Part shown: piece by piece, positions 46,507 to 56,056 of the stretch
How positions within the stretch are numbered: the stretch's first letter is position 1
Layout of the letters: each line of letters begins with the position of its first letter
Origin: Paenibacillus camelliae
Lineage (GTDB): Bacteria; Bacillota; Bacilli; Paenibacillales; Paenibacillaceae
NCBI RefSeq assembly: GCF_023715345.1
Contig: NZ_JAMBNY010000012.1
Span: 1 to 64,000 of the forward strand
Direction of reading: 5' to 3'
Length of the DNA: 64,000 bases
Translations under genes and position numbers: made by a program
The notes under the pieces: model-generated
The model's input: the letters and a program-made list of their open reading frames with translations, nothing else
The model's database searches: none
What the model was told of the DNA's origin: nothing

Positions 46507-48600
46507 ATGAAACGATACTTAAAAGTAGTTACAGCGAGTGTTGCTGTATTAAGCTTGACCGCATTACCTTTTATACAATCAAACGAATCTGCTCGTCCAT
46601 TTGTAGCCTACGCTGCTCAGACGTCTGTAGAGCAGCAATCATTGGCTCTTACTGGTAACGATCGATTCCAGTTTACTAAAAATAGCAACCTTATCTATGT
46701 AAATGGTGTTCCTACCTCTTCAGATGAAGCTCTGAAGGTTGAAAAAGGGACAACCTATGTACAATTTAAAAGCATTGCTAAGCTTTTTGGATATAAAGTG
46801 AGCTATGATAGCCAGACAAAGCAGTCGATTGCATCGAATGGCAGCCATAAAATCGCATTTAAGCAAGGTGAAAGCACGATAACGGTTGATGGAAAAAGAA
46901 CCAATGCTGGCGGTAAAGCATTTACAAGCAATGGTCATCTTATGATTCCTCTACGTGCATGGGCGAATGCTACTGGCAGCAGTCTGCAGGTAAGTGGCGG
47001 CTACATATCGTTAACGCTTAATACGCTGCCTAAAGCTAATTTCTCAGTCAATGAACGTTACATTGTCGCAGGGGAAACTACGGTAACAATTAAGGATCAA
47101 GCGGCAGCAACAGGTGGATTCAGCATCGTTGAAGAGAAATGGGATGGATTAGAGGAGACATACGCTGAACCTGGACAGTACACGATTACTCGACAAGTAA
47201 AAGATAATCGTGGAATATGGAGTGAGCCATATACGGTTACGATCACAGTTAATAAGCCTAATGTTGCTCCTATCGCTGACTTCTCTACGAATAAATTAAC
47301 GTATAAAATCGGTGAGCCGATCTACTACAATAACTTGAGCTCAGACGATGGCAAAATTGTTCGTAACACTTGGACTGGAAATGAACCTGCTTTCTTCAAA
47401 GCAGGCACGTATACGGTAAAGCTTGAGGTTCAGGATGATTTTGGTGCTGTCTCGTCCGTTGAAAAACAGATCACTGTTTCGAATGAGGTCTTGTACACGA
47501 AGGATCAATTCTATTTGAACTTCGCCGTACCGGGAGATAAAATCCCTGTTGATCCTTCCTTCTCGTTATCGCTTCCTTCGATTGCATATGGAATTGTATC
47601 AGAGGACGTAACTTCTGTTCGTACGAATAGCCCTGAGCAGCTAACTGGAGCAGCCATTGATTATGCCGATACCATTTCTGGTGCCGTACGATTCAATATA
47701 CACAAGCAAAATATTGCGGAGCAGCCTCTCCAGCTGCATCTTATTGCAACGAATGAAAGCGATGAGCCGACGACTGTTTCGACCAATCGCTTCGTCTATG
47801 CTGGCCCTGTAACTCATGTATCTACAGCGGGTAAAACAGCAGCTGCACGCTACCTAGAGAAGCTTCTAGAGCCGTTACAGCCTGAAACAGTTACTCTATT
47901 GCCTGGAGAAAGCGTGGAGCTTATGACCAATGTTCCTGCGATTACACCAGCTAAGACGCTAACCATCTTTGGTGAATATTACAGCCCTACTCCTATCAAA
48001 TATTCATTAGTTGTTACTGAAAAGGATGGAGATGGCATCGCAGCGCTAGAAACACTACCACAAAGTGAGCATGATGGCAAGCATATTCGAGGAACATTCT
48101 CGGGTGGCAATAGAAGTCTTGTTGTTGATAAGGTGCTCGGTGAAAATCGTGGTGAAAAGCTAGTTCTAGGCGATAAGCAGCAAGAGCACGACAAGCTGCT
48201 TACAGGTGTTGACGCTGTAACAGGTGAGCCACTTATTAACTATGGCAATGGCGGTGTAGTTTACGATCTTACATTGGATATTGAGCCTCATACTGCCGTT
48301 CTATTAAACCCTCGTGGTGGTCATTATGGCGGCGCACTCATCGTTAATGACAAGGTTATCCCATTAACGTCTAATAGTATTCTTAAGGGTCAGGATGAAG
48401 CTGGATTTATTCATCGCAGCGGAAGCTTCCAAGAAACCATTAATATTAAGTACATTGTTGCACCTGGAAGCAATATGCCTCTTCATCTTATGTTCGTACC
48501 GATTCCTTCATTAGATGCTGCCGACAATGCAAATGCAACAAGCGCTGAGCAGGATGGTCAGCAGGAGAATCAGCAAGAGACTGTTCAATCTCAAAATTAA
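46507..48600 (+). CDS. Large secreted protein with copper-amine-oxidase-type N-domain and PKD domains
   Basis: A 697-residue exported protein. It has a signal peptide (about 1-38, ending AYA-A). A copper amine oxidase N-terminal-like domain (about 60-175) shows IYVNGVP and LMIPLRAWANATGSS. Two PKD-like beta modules follow (about 178-250 and 258-326; the second has ADFSTNK and AGTYTVKLEVQDDFGAVSS). A C-terminal region of about 370 residues has no family I recognise, and the last 25 residues are rich in Q, E and N. Such wall proteins in Paenibacillaceae are usually adhesins or carbohydrate-interacting scaffolds, but the function here is open. AAAGGAG lies upstream, and the gene stands alone. 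Confidence 0.82.
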   Translation: MKRYLKVVTASVAVLSLTALPFIQSNESARPFVAYAAQTSVEQQSLALTGNDRFQFTKNSNLIYVNGVPTSSDEALKVEKGTTYVQFKSIAKLFGYKVSYDSQTKQSIASNGSHKIAFKQGESTITVDGKRTNAGGKAFTSNGHLMIPLRAWANATGSSLQVSGGYISLTLNTLPKANFSVNERYIVAGETTVTIKDQAAATGGFSIVEEKWDGLEETYAEPGQYTITRQVKDNRGIWSEPYTVTITVNKPNVAPIADFSTNKLTYKIGEPIYYNNLSSDDGKIVRNTWTGNEPAFFKAGTYTVKLEVQDDFGAVSSVEKQITVSNEVLYTKDQFYLNFAVPGDKIPVDPSFSLSLPSIAYGIVSEDVTSVRTNSPEQLTGAAIDYADTISGAVRFNIHKQNIAEQPLQLHLIATNESDEPTTVSTNRFVYAGPVTHVSTAGKTAAARYLEKLLEPLQPETVTLLPGESVELMTNVPAITPAKTLTIFGEYYSPTPIKYSLVVTEKDGDGIAALETLPQSEHDGKHIRGTFSGGNRSLVVDKVLGENRGEKLVLGDKQQEHDKLLTGVDAVTGEPLINYGNGGVVYDLTLDIEPHTAVLLNPRGGHYGGALIVNDKVIPLTSNSILKGQDEAGFIHRSGSFQETINIKYIVAPGSNMPLHLMFVPIPSLDAADNANATSAEQDGQQENQQETVQSQN

Positions 48601-48622
48601 CGAGTTGATATCGTAATGACAA

Positions 48623-48674
48623 AAGGTCAGTCTGTCGTACCACCTATCCGTGGACGACAGACTGACCTTGTTTT
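48623..48674 (+). terminator. Terminator after the PKD protein gene
   Basis: Perfect 16-bp stem aaggtcagtctgtcgt (48623-48638) with acgacagactgacctt (48654-48669), then g and four U. Confidence 0.9.
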
Positions 48675-48718
48675 AACTCATGCTCCCTTAAATCATGTAA
48701 TTAGATTCAAGCTTATTT

Positions 48719-49072
48719 TTACAGCGAATAAATATCCTCAATGATCGTTTTCAGCGTTGCCAGCTCAAGCTTGGCATCCATGGTTTCTCTGGCTTCGACC
48801 GCTGTTGTAAACCGATTGATACTTTCATGGAGACGTTCGTACTCTCCTTCATCACCGATTAATTGAAGCTTCCAATTATTTTTTGCATATATCTTCATTA
48901 AGTCGTCCATTTGATTATGTAGTGCGTCCCAGTCCTCAGCATGCAAGTGATGCTCTAGATTACTCAAGAATTGATTAAAATCACGCTGACCTGTAACACT
49001 AGAGCAGCCAGTTAGTACGAAACATAATGTAAAACCTACGATAATTACAGCTATAGCTTTATTAAAACGCAT
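48719..49072 (-). CDS. DUF4363-type lipoprotein
   Basis: A 117-residue lipoprotein with a signal helix ending in the lipobox VLTGC and an all-helical mature part, as in the DUF4363 family. It is divergent from the DUF421 gene, with a 109-base shared promoter region. The two families are often neighbours in Firmicutes. Function is unknown. Confidence 0.78.
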   Translation of the reverse strand: MRFNKAIAVIIVGFTLCFVLTGCSSVTGQRDFNQFLSNLEHHLHAEDWDALHNQMDDLMKIYAKNNWKLQLIGDEGEYERLHESINRFTTAVEARETMDAKLELATLKTIIEDIYSL

Positions 49073-49181
49073 GAATATTCCTGCCTCCTTCTTCTATCCC
49101 TGCATATTTTGTCTTAGAAATTCCCATAATAAGCAAAACTTATGCAGGAGACTTCATTTTGCATGTAAGAGGAGGAGCAGT

Positions 49182-49883
49182 ATGCCTGAGATCGCAGTTA
49201 TTTTTATTCGCTCTGTTATCGCATTTATTGTTCTGCTTGTTTTAACGAGAATTATGGGTAAAAAGCAGCTATCGCAGTTAACCTTTTTTGATTATATCGT
49301 TGGGATTACCATAGGGTCGATTGCAGCAACGATGTCCGTGGATCAAAACATTAAAATATCGAATGGCTTGATCTCCTTAATCGTCTGGGGCCTTATTCCA
49401 ATTCTACTTGGCTATTGGGGATTAAAATCTAGGGCATTCGCAAGGCTAACCGATGGTAGGCCCTCTATCGTTGTTCGAGAGGGAAAGGTTCTAGAGGATG
49501 AAATGAAGAAGAACCAGTTTAACATCAATGAATTAATGATGATGCTTCGAGAGAAGGGTGTATTTAAGCTGGATGACGTAGAGATGGCAGTCTTAGAAAC
49601 GAACGGTGAGCTAAGTATTATGAAAAAAACTGAGGCCGATCCAATCACCGCTAGCTTACTAGGGATGAAAGTAAAAAATGAACACGCACCAGCCCTACTT
49701 ATCGTCGATGGCCATATATTGCAAGAGAACCTAAGTGCACTCAAGCTCGATAAGCAATGGCTAACGAAAGAAATTAAAAATAAAGGCGCTTATGATGAAC
49801 GAGATGTATTTATTGCACAGGTCGATGCCAATAAGCAGCTGTATGTCGATCTGTATCAAGATAACGTTGGCAAAAAGCATTAG
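49182..49883 (+). CDS. DUF421 (YetF-type) membrane protein
   Basis: A 233-residue protein. It has three N-terminal helices (about 5-85) with the family stretch RIMGKKQLSQLTFFDYIVGITIGSIAA. A cytoplasmic YetF domain follows (about 90-233), including N-x-x-E-L-M-M-M-L-R-E-K-G and V-E-M-A-V-L-E-x-N-G. The family's role is not established, and it is linked to spore and membrane stability. GAGGAGG sits before the ATG at 49182, so the longer upstream reading is not used. Confidence 0.88.
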   Translation: MPEIAVIFIRSVIAFIVLLVLTRIMGKKQLSQLTFFDYIVGITIGSIAATMSVDQNIKISNGLISLIVWGLIPILLGYWGLKSRAFARLTDGRPSIVVREGKVLEDEMKKNQFNINELMMMLREKGVFKLDDVEMAVLETNGELSIMKKTEADPITASLLGMKVKNEHAPALLIVDGHILQENLSALKLDKQWLTKEIKNKGAYDERDVFIAQVDANKQLYVDLYQDNVGKKH

Positions 49884-49963
49884 TAACAAAGAAAAATTAA
49901 AGAAAATTCTTATTTATGAGCATGTCCGTCGCTACATAATCTATACTACTTTCATGTCATCAA

Positions 49964-50001
49964 AAAGCAGCTGACACTATATTACAAGTGTCAGCTGCTT
50001 T
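49964..50001. terminator. Bidirectional terminator
   Basis: Perfect 15-bp stem aaagcagctgacact (49964-49978) with agtgtcagctgcttt (49987-50001), between converging DUF421 and pgmB genes. Confidence 0.9.
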
Positions 50002-50022
50002 ATTTGTTCTATACAATCTATG

Positions 50023-50703
50023 CTATTTTTGGGCTCGCTCATGTATCTGAAGCAGCTGTTCAACATTCAGCTCGGCTGTGCTTGCATAAACATGATGCGC
50101 ATGAGGAAAGTGATCCTTCTGCCCAATCGCCACTGCTGTCATCTTAGCTGCTAGGATGGCATCCACCCCAGCAACCGCATCCTCGATGCCAACACAAGCC
50201 TGTGCATCAACCCCTAGCTGCTGTGCTGCAGCTAGAAAAACCTCAGGATCAGGTTTAGAATTTTTAATCTTGGCTGCATCGACAATGATATCGAATTGCT
50301 CCTCCATCTGAAGGTTTCTAATGACGGAAAATGCATTTTTGCTCGCTGAAGCGATCGCGGTCTTAATTCCACGCTGCTTTAGGTCAGCAAGCAGCTCTGG
50401 AATACCTGGCAATACATCCGACGGCTTAATGGTCGCAATTAATTCCTTATATAGCTCATTTTTTCGTTCTGCCAGCTCATGCAGCTGCTCATCGCTATAG
50501 TGCAGCGGCTCCTTGGATAGACTAAGCAGCAAACGTAATGATTCAAGTCGGGATACACCCTTTAGATTTTCATTGAATTCTCTAGTAAATGGTAGATTAA
50601 GCTCATCACCAATAGCTTTCCAGGCAAGATAATGATGCTCCGCTGTGTCTGTAATGACACCATCAAGATCGAAAATAACAGCCTGAATTGGAGTAGTTGT
50701 CAT
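50023..50703 (-). CDS. pgmB: Beta-phosphoglucomutase
   Basis: HAD-family mutase converting beta-glucose-1-phosphate to glucose-6-phosphate. The 226-residue protein has the nucleophile D12 and acid/base D14 in FDLDGVITDT. The cap contains the NLKGVSR motif for substrate specificity. KPDPEVFL and GIEDAVAGV complete the HAD core. It follows the GH65 phosphorylase gene, which produces its substrate. A repeat-like hairpin separates the two. Confidence 0.95.
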   Translation of the reverse strand: MTTTPIQAVIFDLDGVITDTAEHHYLAWKAIGDELNLPFTREFNENLKGVSRLESLRLLLSLSKEPLHYSDEQLHELAERKNELYKELIATIKPSDVLPGIPELLADLKQRGIKTAIASASKNAFSVIRNLQMEEQFDIIVDAAKIKNSKPDPEVFLAAAQQLGVDAQACVGIEDAVAGVDAILAAKMTAVAIGQKDHFPHAHHVYASTAELNVEQLLQIHERAQK

Positions 50704-50734
50704 GTCTTGGTTCCCTCACTTTCTTTTAGAGGTT

Positions 50735-50765
50735 GTTCAAAAAGCTCGAGCCGAGCTTTTTGAAC
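50735..50765. repeat. Perfect hairpin between GH65 and pgmB, possible repeat remnant
   Basis: A 14-bp stem gttcaaaaagctcg (50735-50748) and cgagctttttgaac (50752-50765) with a 3-base loop. The arms match the outer arms of family A units (compare the right end at 22400-22412, gagctttttg). It could be an emptied family A element or an internal mRNA processing/stability hairpin. Confidence 0.7.
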
Positions 50766-50776
50766 GTAATTTATCA

Positions 50777-53056
50777 TTATATTTTTTGCTTGTAGGAGCC
50801 GCCCTGATTCAATGAAACAGACTGTCCGTAAAGCGTAATTGTTAACGCATCACCTGACAGCAAATTCAGTTCAACCTCGCCACGAGTAACTTTAACTTCG
50901 ATGGAGCGTCCTTTATATTGCAGCTTGAACTGATAATCCTTCCAATCTGCCGGCAGCTTTGGCGCTAGAGACAACGAATCTTGTTTAATTCTTACGCCTC
51001 CAAACCCAAACACGATAGCCATCCACGTTCCGCCCATATTCGCAAGGTGCAGGCCATCCTTCGTGTTACCATGGGTATTATCTAGATCTAAGCGAGCCGT
51101 TTCTCTAAAGTAGTGGTACGCTTTTTCATCGTAGCCGATTTTTGAAGCCATTATGCTGAATATACAGCTGGATAATGAGGAGTCATGCGTCGTAATTTGC
51201 TCATAGTAGTCATAGGAATGCTTGATTGTTTCCAATGACTGCTCATCCTCTAGTAGGAAATGAGCAAGCACAGTATCTGCCTGCTTACATACCTGATAAC
51301 GATAGATCGTTAATGGATGGTAATGCAATAGCAGCGGATATTTTTCCTTTGGTGTATTAGCAAAATCCCACACCTTTTTATTCATGAACGAATCGTCCTG
51401 AGGATTAATATCAAGCTTCTCGTCATAAGGCAGATACATCACTTGTGCTGCTCGACTCCACGAGTCGATCTCTTCGACGGTTAGCTCTAGCTTCTGAAGC
51501 AGCTGCTCATAGCTCTCAGGAAGACTTTGCTGCACTAGCTGTAGTGACTTTGCCGCCCACGCTAAGTTATTCTTCGCCATAACATTCGTATAATAGTTGT
51601 TGTTGACGCAGCAAGTATACTCATCTGGACCTGTTACTTCATCGATATAGAAGCGGCCATCACGCTCATGACCAACCTCCATCCAAAGTCTTGCAGTTTC
51701 TGCGAGCACTTCACTTCCGTAATCAGCAAAAAATTGAACATCCTCTGTTGCCATATAATATTGAATATAGCTATAGGCAATATCGGCGCTAATATGATAC
51801 TGCGCTGTGCCCGATGGGAAGAATGAAGAGCATTCCGTTCCAGCTATTGTTCGCCAAGGATAAAGCGCACCCTTAGCATGCCCCATTTCCTTCGCACGTT
51901 CTTTCGCAAACGGCAGGATCTGATAGCGATACAGTAATAGCTGTTTAGCTATCTCTGGCTGAGTAAGTAAAAATACTGGGAACATATAAATTTCTGTATC
52001 CCAGAAATAATGCCCTTCATAGCCTTCACCAGACAAACCTTTCGCAGCGATGTTACTGTATTGGTCGCGACCCGCTGATTGCAGCAATTGGAATATATTG
52101 AAACGAATTCCTTCCTGCAACGCAGCATCGCCTGAAATGACAATATCTGATTTGTCCCAGAACTTACTTAATACTTGCTGCTGCAGCTCAAGTTGCTGGG
52201 TAAAGCCGGTACCAGAGAGCTCTCTTGCTTTTTGCTTAGCAGTCTCCAAGCTTTGCTCACCATGACGCAGCGTATCGGTATATACATTCCACTTCGTAAA
52301 GGTAATTGGCTGATCCCCTGCAAAGACAGCAGTGTAGCTAACCTGCTGCTGCTCAGCAACAAGCTCTCTTTGCTTAGCATCGGTATGACTATGCGCAACT
52401 GCACAGCTAACAGATAGCTTAGAGGTTAACGTTTCATTCTGAACATAAGCAATGTCATCCTCAGAGCCAATCGCAGTCGTCGTGAGCAGCTTAGCATGGC
52501 CTGAAGCTACACGTGGATCATTAACTGCTGTGTAGTTTTTAACATCCCCTTGAACGGTAGATACTACCGTAATATCGCCTGTCACTGCAATAGGTACAAT
52601 GCTTACATCAATGACGAATAGCTCACGAGAAGCAAAGGATACAATACGGCGGAATACCAGTTCCAGCTCTTGGCCTGATGGAGATTTCCAATGAATGCGT
52701 CGTTCAGCATAGCCTTGATCCAGCTTCAGCTCACGCGAAAAAGCAAGCACTTCGCCAGAAAACAGGCTGAATCTTTCCTTCGCACTTCCTACGAAAATTT
52801 CAATGCCTTGTGCGTCAATTATGTTGACTAGCTTCTGCTGTGTTGATGGAAAACCATAAAGCTTCTCGCCGTATGGAATCGTAATGACGTCGTGATAAGC
52901 ATTGATATAGCTGCCTCGTATGCTGTTCATATCTTCACGATAGCCTTCTTCAAAATTCCCTCGCACACCTAAATAACCGTTGCCTAGTGCATAAATACTC
53001 TCTTGATTTAGTAGATCAGCCTCTAGTAGCGACTGATTCACAATAGACCATGTCAT
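50777..53056 (-). CDS. GH65 glycoside phosphorylase
   Basis: Inverting phosphorylase that splits an alpha-linked glucose disaccharide with phosphate to beta-glucose-1-phosphate. The 759-residue protein has the N-terminal beta-sandwich (about 1-260) and a linker. The (alpha/alpha)6 barrel contains GYEGHYFWDTEIYMFP and the general acid E479 in TGPDEYTCCVNNNYYTN. A small C-terminal beta-sheet domain follows. Maltose, kojibiose, nigerose and trehalose phosphorylases all share this fold. The T-C-C after GPDEY is not the usual H-E-x of kojibiose/maltose enzymes I recall, so I do not name the linkage. Confidence 0.9.
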   Translation of the reverse strand: MTWSIVNQSLLEADLLNQESIYALGNGYLGVRGNFEEGYREDMNSIRGSYINAYHDVITIPYGEKLYGFPSTQQKLVNIIDAQGIEIFVGSAKERFSLFSGEVLAFSRELKLDQGYAERRIHWKSPSGQELELVFRRIVSFASRELFVIDVSIVPIAVTGDITVVSTVQGDVKNYTAVNDPRVASGHAKLLTTTAIGSEDDIAYVQNETLTSKLSVSCAVAHSHTDAKQRELVAEQQQVSYTAVFAGDQPITFTKWNVYTDTLRHGEQSLETAKQKARELSGTGFTQQLELQQQVLSKFWDKSDIVISGDAALQEGIRFNIFQLLQSAGRDQYSNIAAKGLSGEGYEGHYFWDTEIYMFPVFLLTQPEIAKQLLLYRYQILPFAKERAKEMGHAKGALYPWRTIAGTECSSFFPSGTAQYHISADIAYSYIQYYMATEDVQFFADYGSEVLAETARLWMEVGHERDGRFYIDEVTGPDEYTCCVNNNYYTNVMAKNNLAWAAKSLQLVQQSLPESYEQLLQKLELTVEEIDSWSRAAQVMYLPYDEKLDINPQDDSFMNKKVWDFANTPKEKYPLLLHYHPLTIYRYQVCKQADTVLAHFLLEDEQSLETIKHSYDYYEQITTHDSSLSSCIFSIMASKIGYDEKAYHYFRETARLDLDNTHGNTKDGLHLANMGGTWMAIVFGFGGVRIKQDSLSLAPKLPADWKDYQFKLQYKGRSIEVKVTRGEVELNLLSGDALTITLYGQSVSLNQGGSYKQKI

Positions 53057-53079
53057 AGCGTAAACCCCTATCCTGCTTA

Positions 53080-55191
53080 TTATGAATGAACAACGACGTC
53101 CAAACCGGTCGTATTGCTTAAGATGGTTGCGCTCGTTGTGTCGGTTTCTTGATCAATGTATAGATAGATATCCAATGTTCCCTTACCAATCGTTAAGCCT
53201 ACAATATTCAGCTCTTGAATATCGAGTGGCAGTGCTGGTGCTAAGCTAACTTCACCTTGCAGCATATTAACCTGCAAGCCAAGCATAGCTTGAAGCATCA
53301 CGAAGGTTGTCGCAGCAGACCATGCTTGCGGCGAACAGGTTGTAGGATAGCGAACGAGACGATCATATTCCTGCTTGCTATAACCACAAAACAGCTCTGG
53401 AAAACGCTGATCTGGCACTTCGGCAGCTGCTCTTAGCAGCCCGGACACGATATGTCTTGCTTCCTTCTGAAGTCCACTACGCAAGCAGCCTAGTAGAATC
53501 ATGCCGTTGTCATGCGGCCAGATACTACCGTTATGGTAGCTCATTGGATAATAGCCGGTCGACTGATTACTCATCGTACGAATGCCATAGCCAGAGAACA
53601 TATCTTCTGATAGCAATCTGTTCCCAATCTTCTCTGCATATTGATTCTTTACGAAGGATGCCATCAGCAGATGACCCGCGTTAGACGTAACAGAACGGAC
53701 AGGCTTTAGCTCGCCATCAAGCGCAATGCTGAAAAACTGCTCATCCTCCATCCAGAAATTCTCTACAATTCTCTCCTCTAGCTGCTCCGCCTGCTGCTTG
53801 AGCAGCTGGCTGCGTTCAGCCTGATTAAGCTTGGCGAATATTTCAGCTAAGCCTTGCTTCGCATAGCTGATGTACCCCTGAACCTCTACGAGCGCAATCG
53901 GAGCTGTAGCAAGGTCCCCATTTTCATTGACGATACTGTTGGCTGAATCTTTCCAACCCTGATTAGGGAAGCCCTGCTCTGCTTCTTGTTGGTAGGTTAA
54001 AAACCCTGCCGCATTCCGCTGACAGCGTGTATCGATCCATGATAACGCAGCATCAATAGAGTCTTTTAGTTCATCTACGATCGCTAGATCACCGCTCCAT
54101 CTTACATACTCAACGAGCAGCACAAGAAACAGCGGTGTCGAATCAACGCCACCATAGTATGGTGAAAATGGCGACTGACCAGTCTGCACAAGCTCACCAA
54201 AACGAATTTCATGCATAATTTTTCCGAATTCCTCATCACGCCAAGGATTATCCGCTTTACCTTGATACGCTGCGAGTGTACGCAGCGTACCTAATGCATG
54301 CGACGGATGTAGCGGAAGCATAAAGATTGAAGTAATAATACTATCTCTGCCAAACACTGTAGCAAACCAAGGCAAGCCTGCAACCGTCGTTGCACCATAG
54401 CCGATATCCCGCTGAAGCATACGTAAGTCTTGTAAGCTTCTATCGTATAAAGTATTAAATAGAGAATTAGCGCTCATCACACGTGTATTGCTCGTCAACC
54501 ACTGATCGTAGCTGCTAGTCAGGCTTTGTAATGCCTCGTTATAGGAGAGCAGCTCGCCATCTAGTAGAGTCTCTGCACCAGCATTAGCATTTAATGGTGT
54601 AAGCTGTGGTTTAATAACAAGCTGTATCGTTTGTTGCTCTCCCGGAGCTAAATCTAGCGTATATTGAAGCAGCTGCTCAGACTGGCGAACCTCTGGGCTG
54701 CCGTCCCAATGTATTGACGTTTTACGGATCTGCTCATCCTTGCCAACATATTGAAGCTGCATCATCTTGCCGTTATAGGTCGTATCCATACGTTGCCCAA
54801 CTTCGCCAGTGCGATAGCGTCGTACGATGAACATATCTTGAAAATCCCCATCAAATTGCAGTGTAAGCTTAACCTGCTGCGGAGATAAGAAATAATTTGT
54901 AACTAGCAGTTGCTCATGCATGACATTGTCGTGCAAAAAGCTGCTGCGCTTAATTTCAACTGCTCCAACATCCTTTACCTCATGCTTTAGCATCGTCGTC
55001 AGCAGATAGCTTTCCGACACGCTGCTTTCTAGCAATTCTGGAAGCTGATCATTAATGCGCAGCTCATAGTGGCTTAGGAACCGGGTATCCTTCATATATA
55101 AGCCATGACCTGCTTCTAGCTTTGGATCGACATTACCATACGAATCGGTTACGTAAAATAATGCTCCCTCCATGATGACTTTATTACTCAT
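53080..55191 (-). CDS. Glycogen-debranching-like glucosidase (GDE N-bis domain)
   Basis: A 703-residue cytoplasmic protein with an N-terminal GDE_N_bis domain (about 10-200; ALFYVTDSYGNVDP, GLYMKDTRFLSHY). A long (alpha/alpha)6 barrel follows, like amylo-alpha-1,6-glucosidases and GH63/GH15-type enzymes (LPWFATVFGRDSIITS, FGELVQTGQSPFSPYYGGVDSTPLF, HNGSIWPHDN). It likely trims side branches or other alpha-linkages from imported oligosaccharide. It lies between the permeases and GH65. There is no signal peptide. Confidence 0.88.
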   Translation of the reverse strand: MSNKVIMEGALFYVTDSYGNVDPKLEAGHGLYMKDTRFLSHYELRINDQLPELLESSVSESYLLTTMLKHEVKDVGAVEIKRSSFLHDNVMHEQLLVTNYFLSPQQVKLTLQFDGDFQDMFIVRRYRTGEVGQRMDTTYNGKMMQLQYVGKDEQIRKTSIHWDGSPEVRQSEQLLQYTLDLAPGEQQTIQLVIKPQLTPLNANAGAETLLDGELLSYNEALQSLTSSYDQWLTSNTRVMSANSLFNTLYDRSLQDLRMLQRDIGYGATTVAGLPWFATVFGRDSIITSIFMLPLHPSHALGTLRTLAAYQGKADNPWRDEEFGKIMHEIRFGELVQTGQSPFSPYYGGVDSTPLFLVLLVEYVRWSGDLAIVDELKDSIDAALSWIDTRCQRNAAGFLTYQQEAEQGFPNQGWKDSANSIVNENGDLATAPIALVEVQGYISYAKQGLAEIFAKLNQAERSQLLKQQAEQLEERIVENFWMEDEQFFSIALDGELKPVRSVTSNAGHLLMASFVKNQYAEKIGNRLLSEDMFSGYGIRTMSNQSTGYYPMSYHNGSIWPHDNGMILLGCLRSGLQKEARHIVSGLLRAAAEVPDQRFPELFCGYSKQEYDRLVRYPTTCSPQAWSAATTFVMLQAMLGLQVNMLQGEVSLAPALPLDIQELNIVGLTIGKGTLDIYLYIDQETDTTSATILSNTTGLDVVVHS

Positions 55192-55219
55192 ACATGCTCC
55201 CTTTCAGCTAACAAAAGCT

Positions 55220-56056
55220 TTACTTAACCGCTCCTGCCGCAATTCCTTTAATGATGTATTTTTGTGCAAAAGCGTAGAATATGACGACTGGAATAATCGT
55301 TAAGGTTAAGCCTGCCATTGCCTGATTCCATACAATCGTAAACTCTCCGAAGAAATAGAAGGTTGAAAGCTGAATCGTGCGCAGTCCTTTATCAGAAAGC
55401 ACTAGTGATGGTAGCAGGTAGTCATTCCATGAAGCGATAACGTCAAGTATAGCTACTGTAACCGTGATGCTTGTTAATAGTGGGAATACAATTCTCCAGA
55501 AGACACCAAATGTACTAGCCCCATCTAGAACAGCAGCCTCCTCAAGAGCGATCGGTATCGACTTAATAAAGCCATGATATAAGAATACGGCTATACCAGC
55601 ATGGAAGCCGATATTCATAAAGATCAAGCCCTCATGCGTATTAAGCATTGGTAAATGTAAATTCGTACGAATCCAGTCCATAACCTGCATTAGCGGCATC
55701 ATTAATGTCTGGAACGGAATTAACATCGTTGCTACAAACGAGAAAAATATAATTTTACTCATCGCATTGTCACGACGTACAAGCATCCATGCTGTCATAG
55801 ATGATAGAATAACAACAAAAATCACGGTTGCGATCGTAACATAGAGTGAATTCCCTAATACGGTAAGGAAATTCATCTTCTTCATTGCGCCTGCGTAATA
55901 TTCGAAGCTAAAGGAGCCTGGTAATGCAAGCACATTCTCATAAAGCTCCGAACGAGTTTTGAAGGAGTTGACGAGCATAATGTAGATCGGTGACAAGAAG
56001 AGCAGTGCACCGATGACAATTAGCGTTGAAATTACACCATTTCTAGCTTTGCCCAT
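55220..56056 (-). CDS. Sugar ABC transporter permease, MalG type
   Basis: A 278-residue inner-membrane subunit with six helices. The EAA loop reads EEAAVLDGASTFGVFWRIVFPLL. It pairs with the MalF-type subunit before it, whose stop overlaps this start (position 56056). No ATPase gene is present; such importers usually borrow a shared MsmX-type ATPase. Confidence 0.93.
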   Translation of the reverse strand: MGKARNGVISTLIVIGALLFLSPIYIMLVNSFKTRSELYENVLALPGSFSFEYYAGAMKKMNFLTVLGNSLYVTIATVIFVVILSSMTAWMLVRRDNAMSKIIFFSFVATMLIPFQTLMMPLMQVMDWIRTNLHLPMLNTHEGLIFMNIGFHAGIAVFLYHGFIKSIPIALEEAAVLDGASTFGVFWRIVFPLLTSITVTVAILDVIASWNDYLLPSLVLSDKGLRTIQLSTFYFFGEFTIVWNQAMAGLTLTIIPVVIFYAFAQKYIIKGIAAGAVK

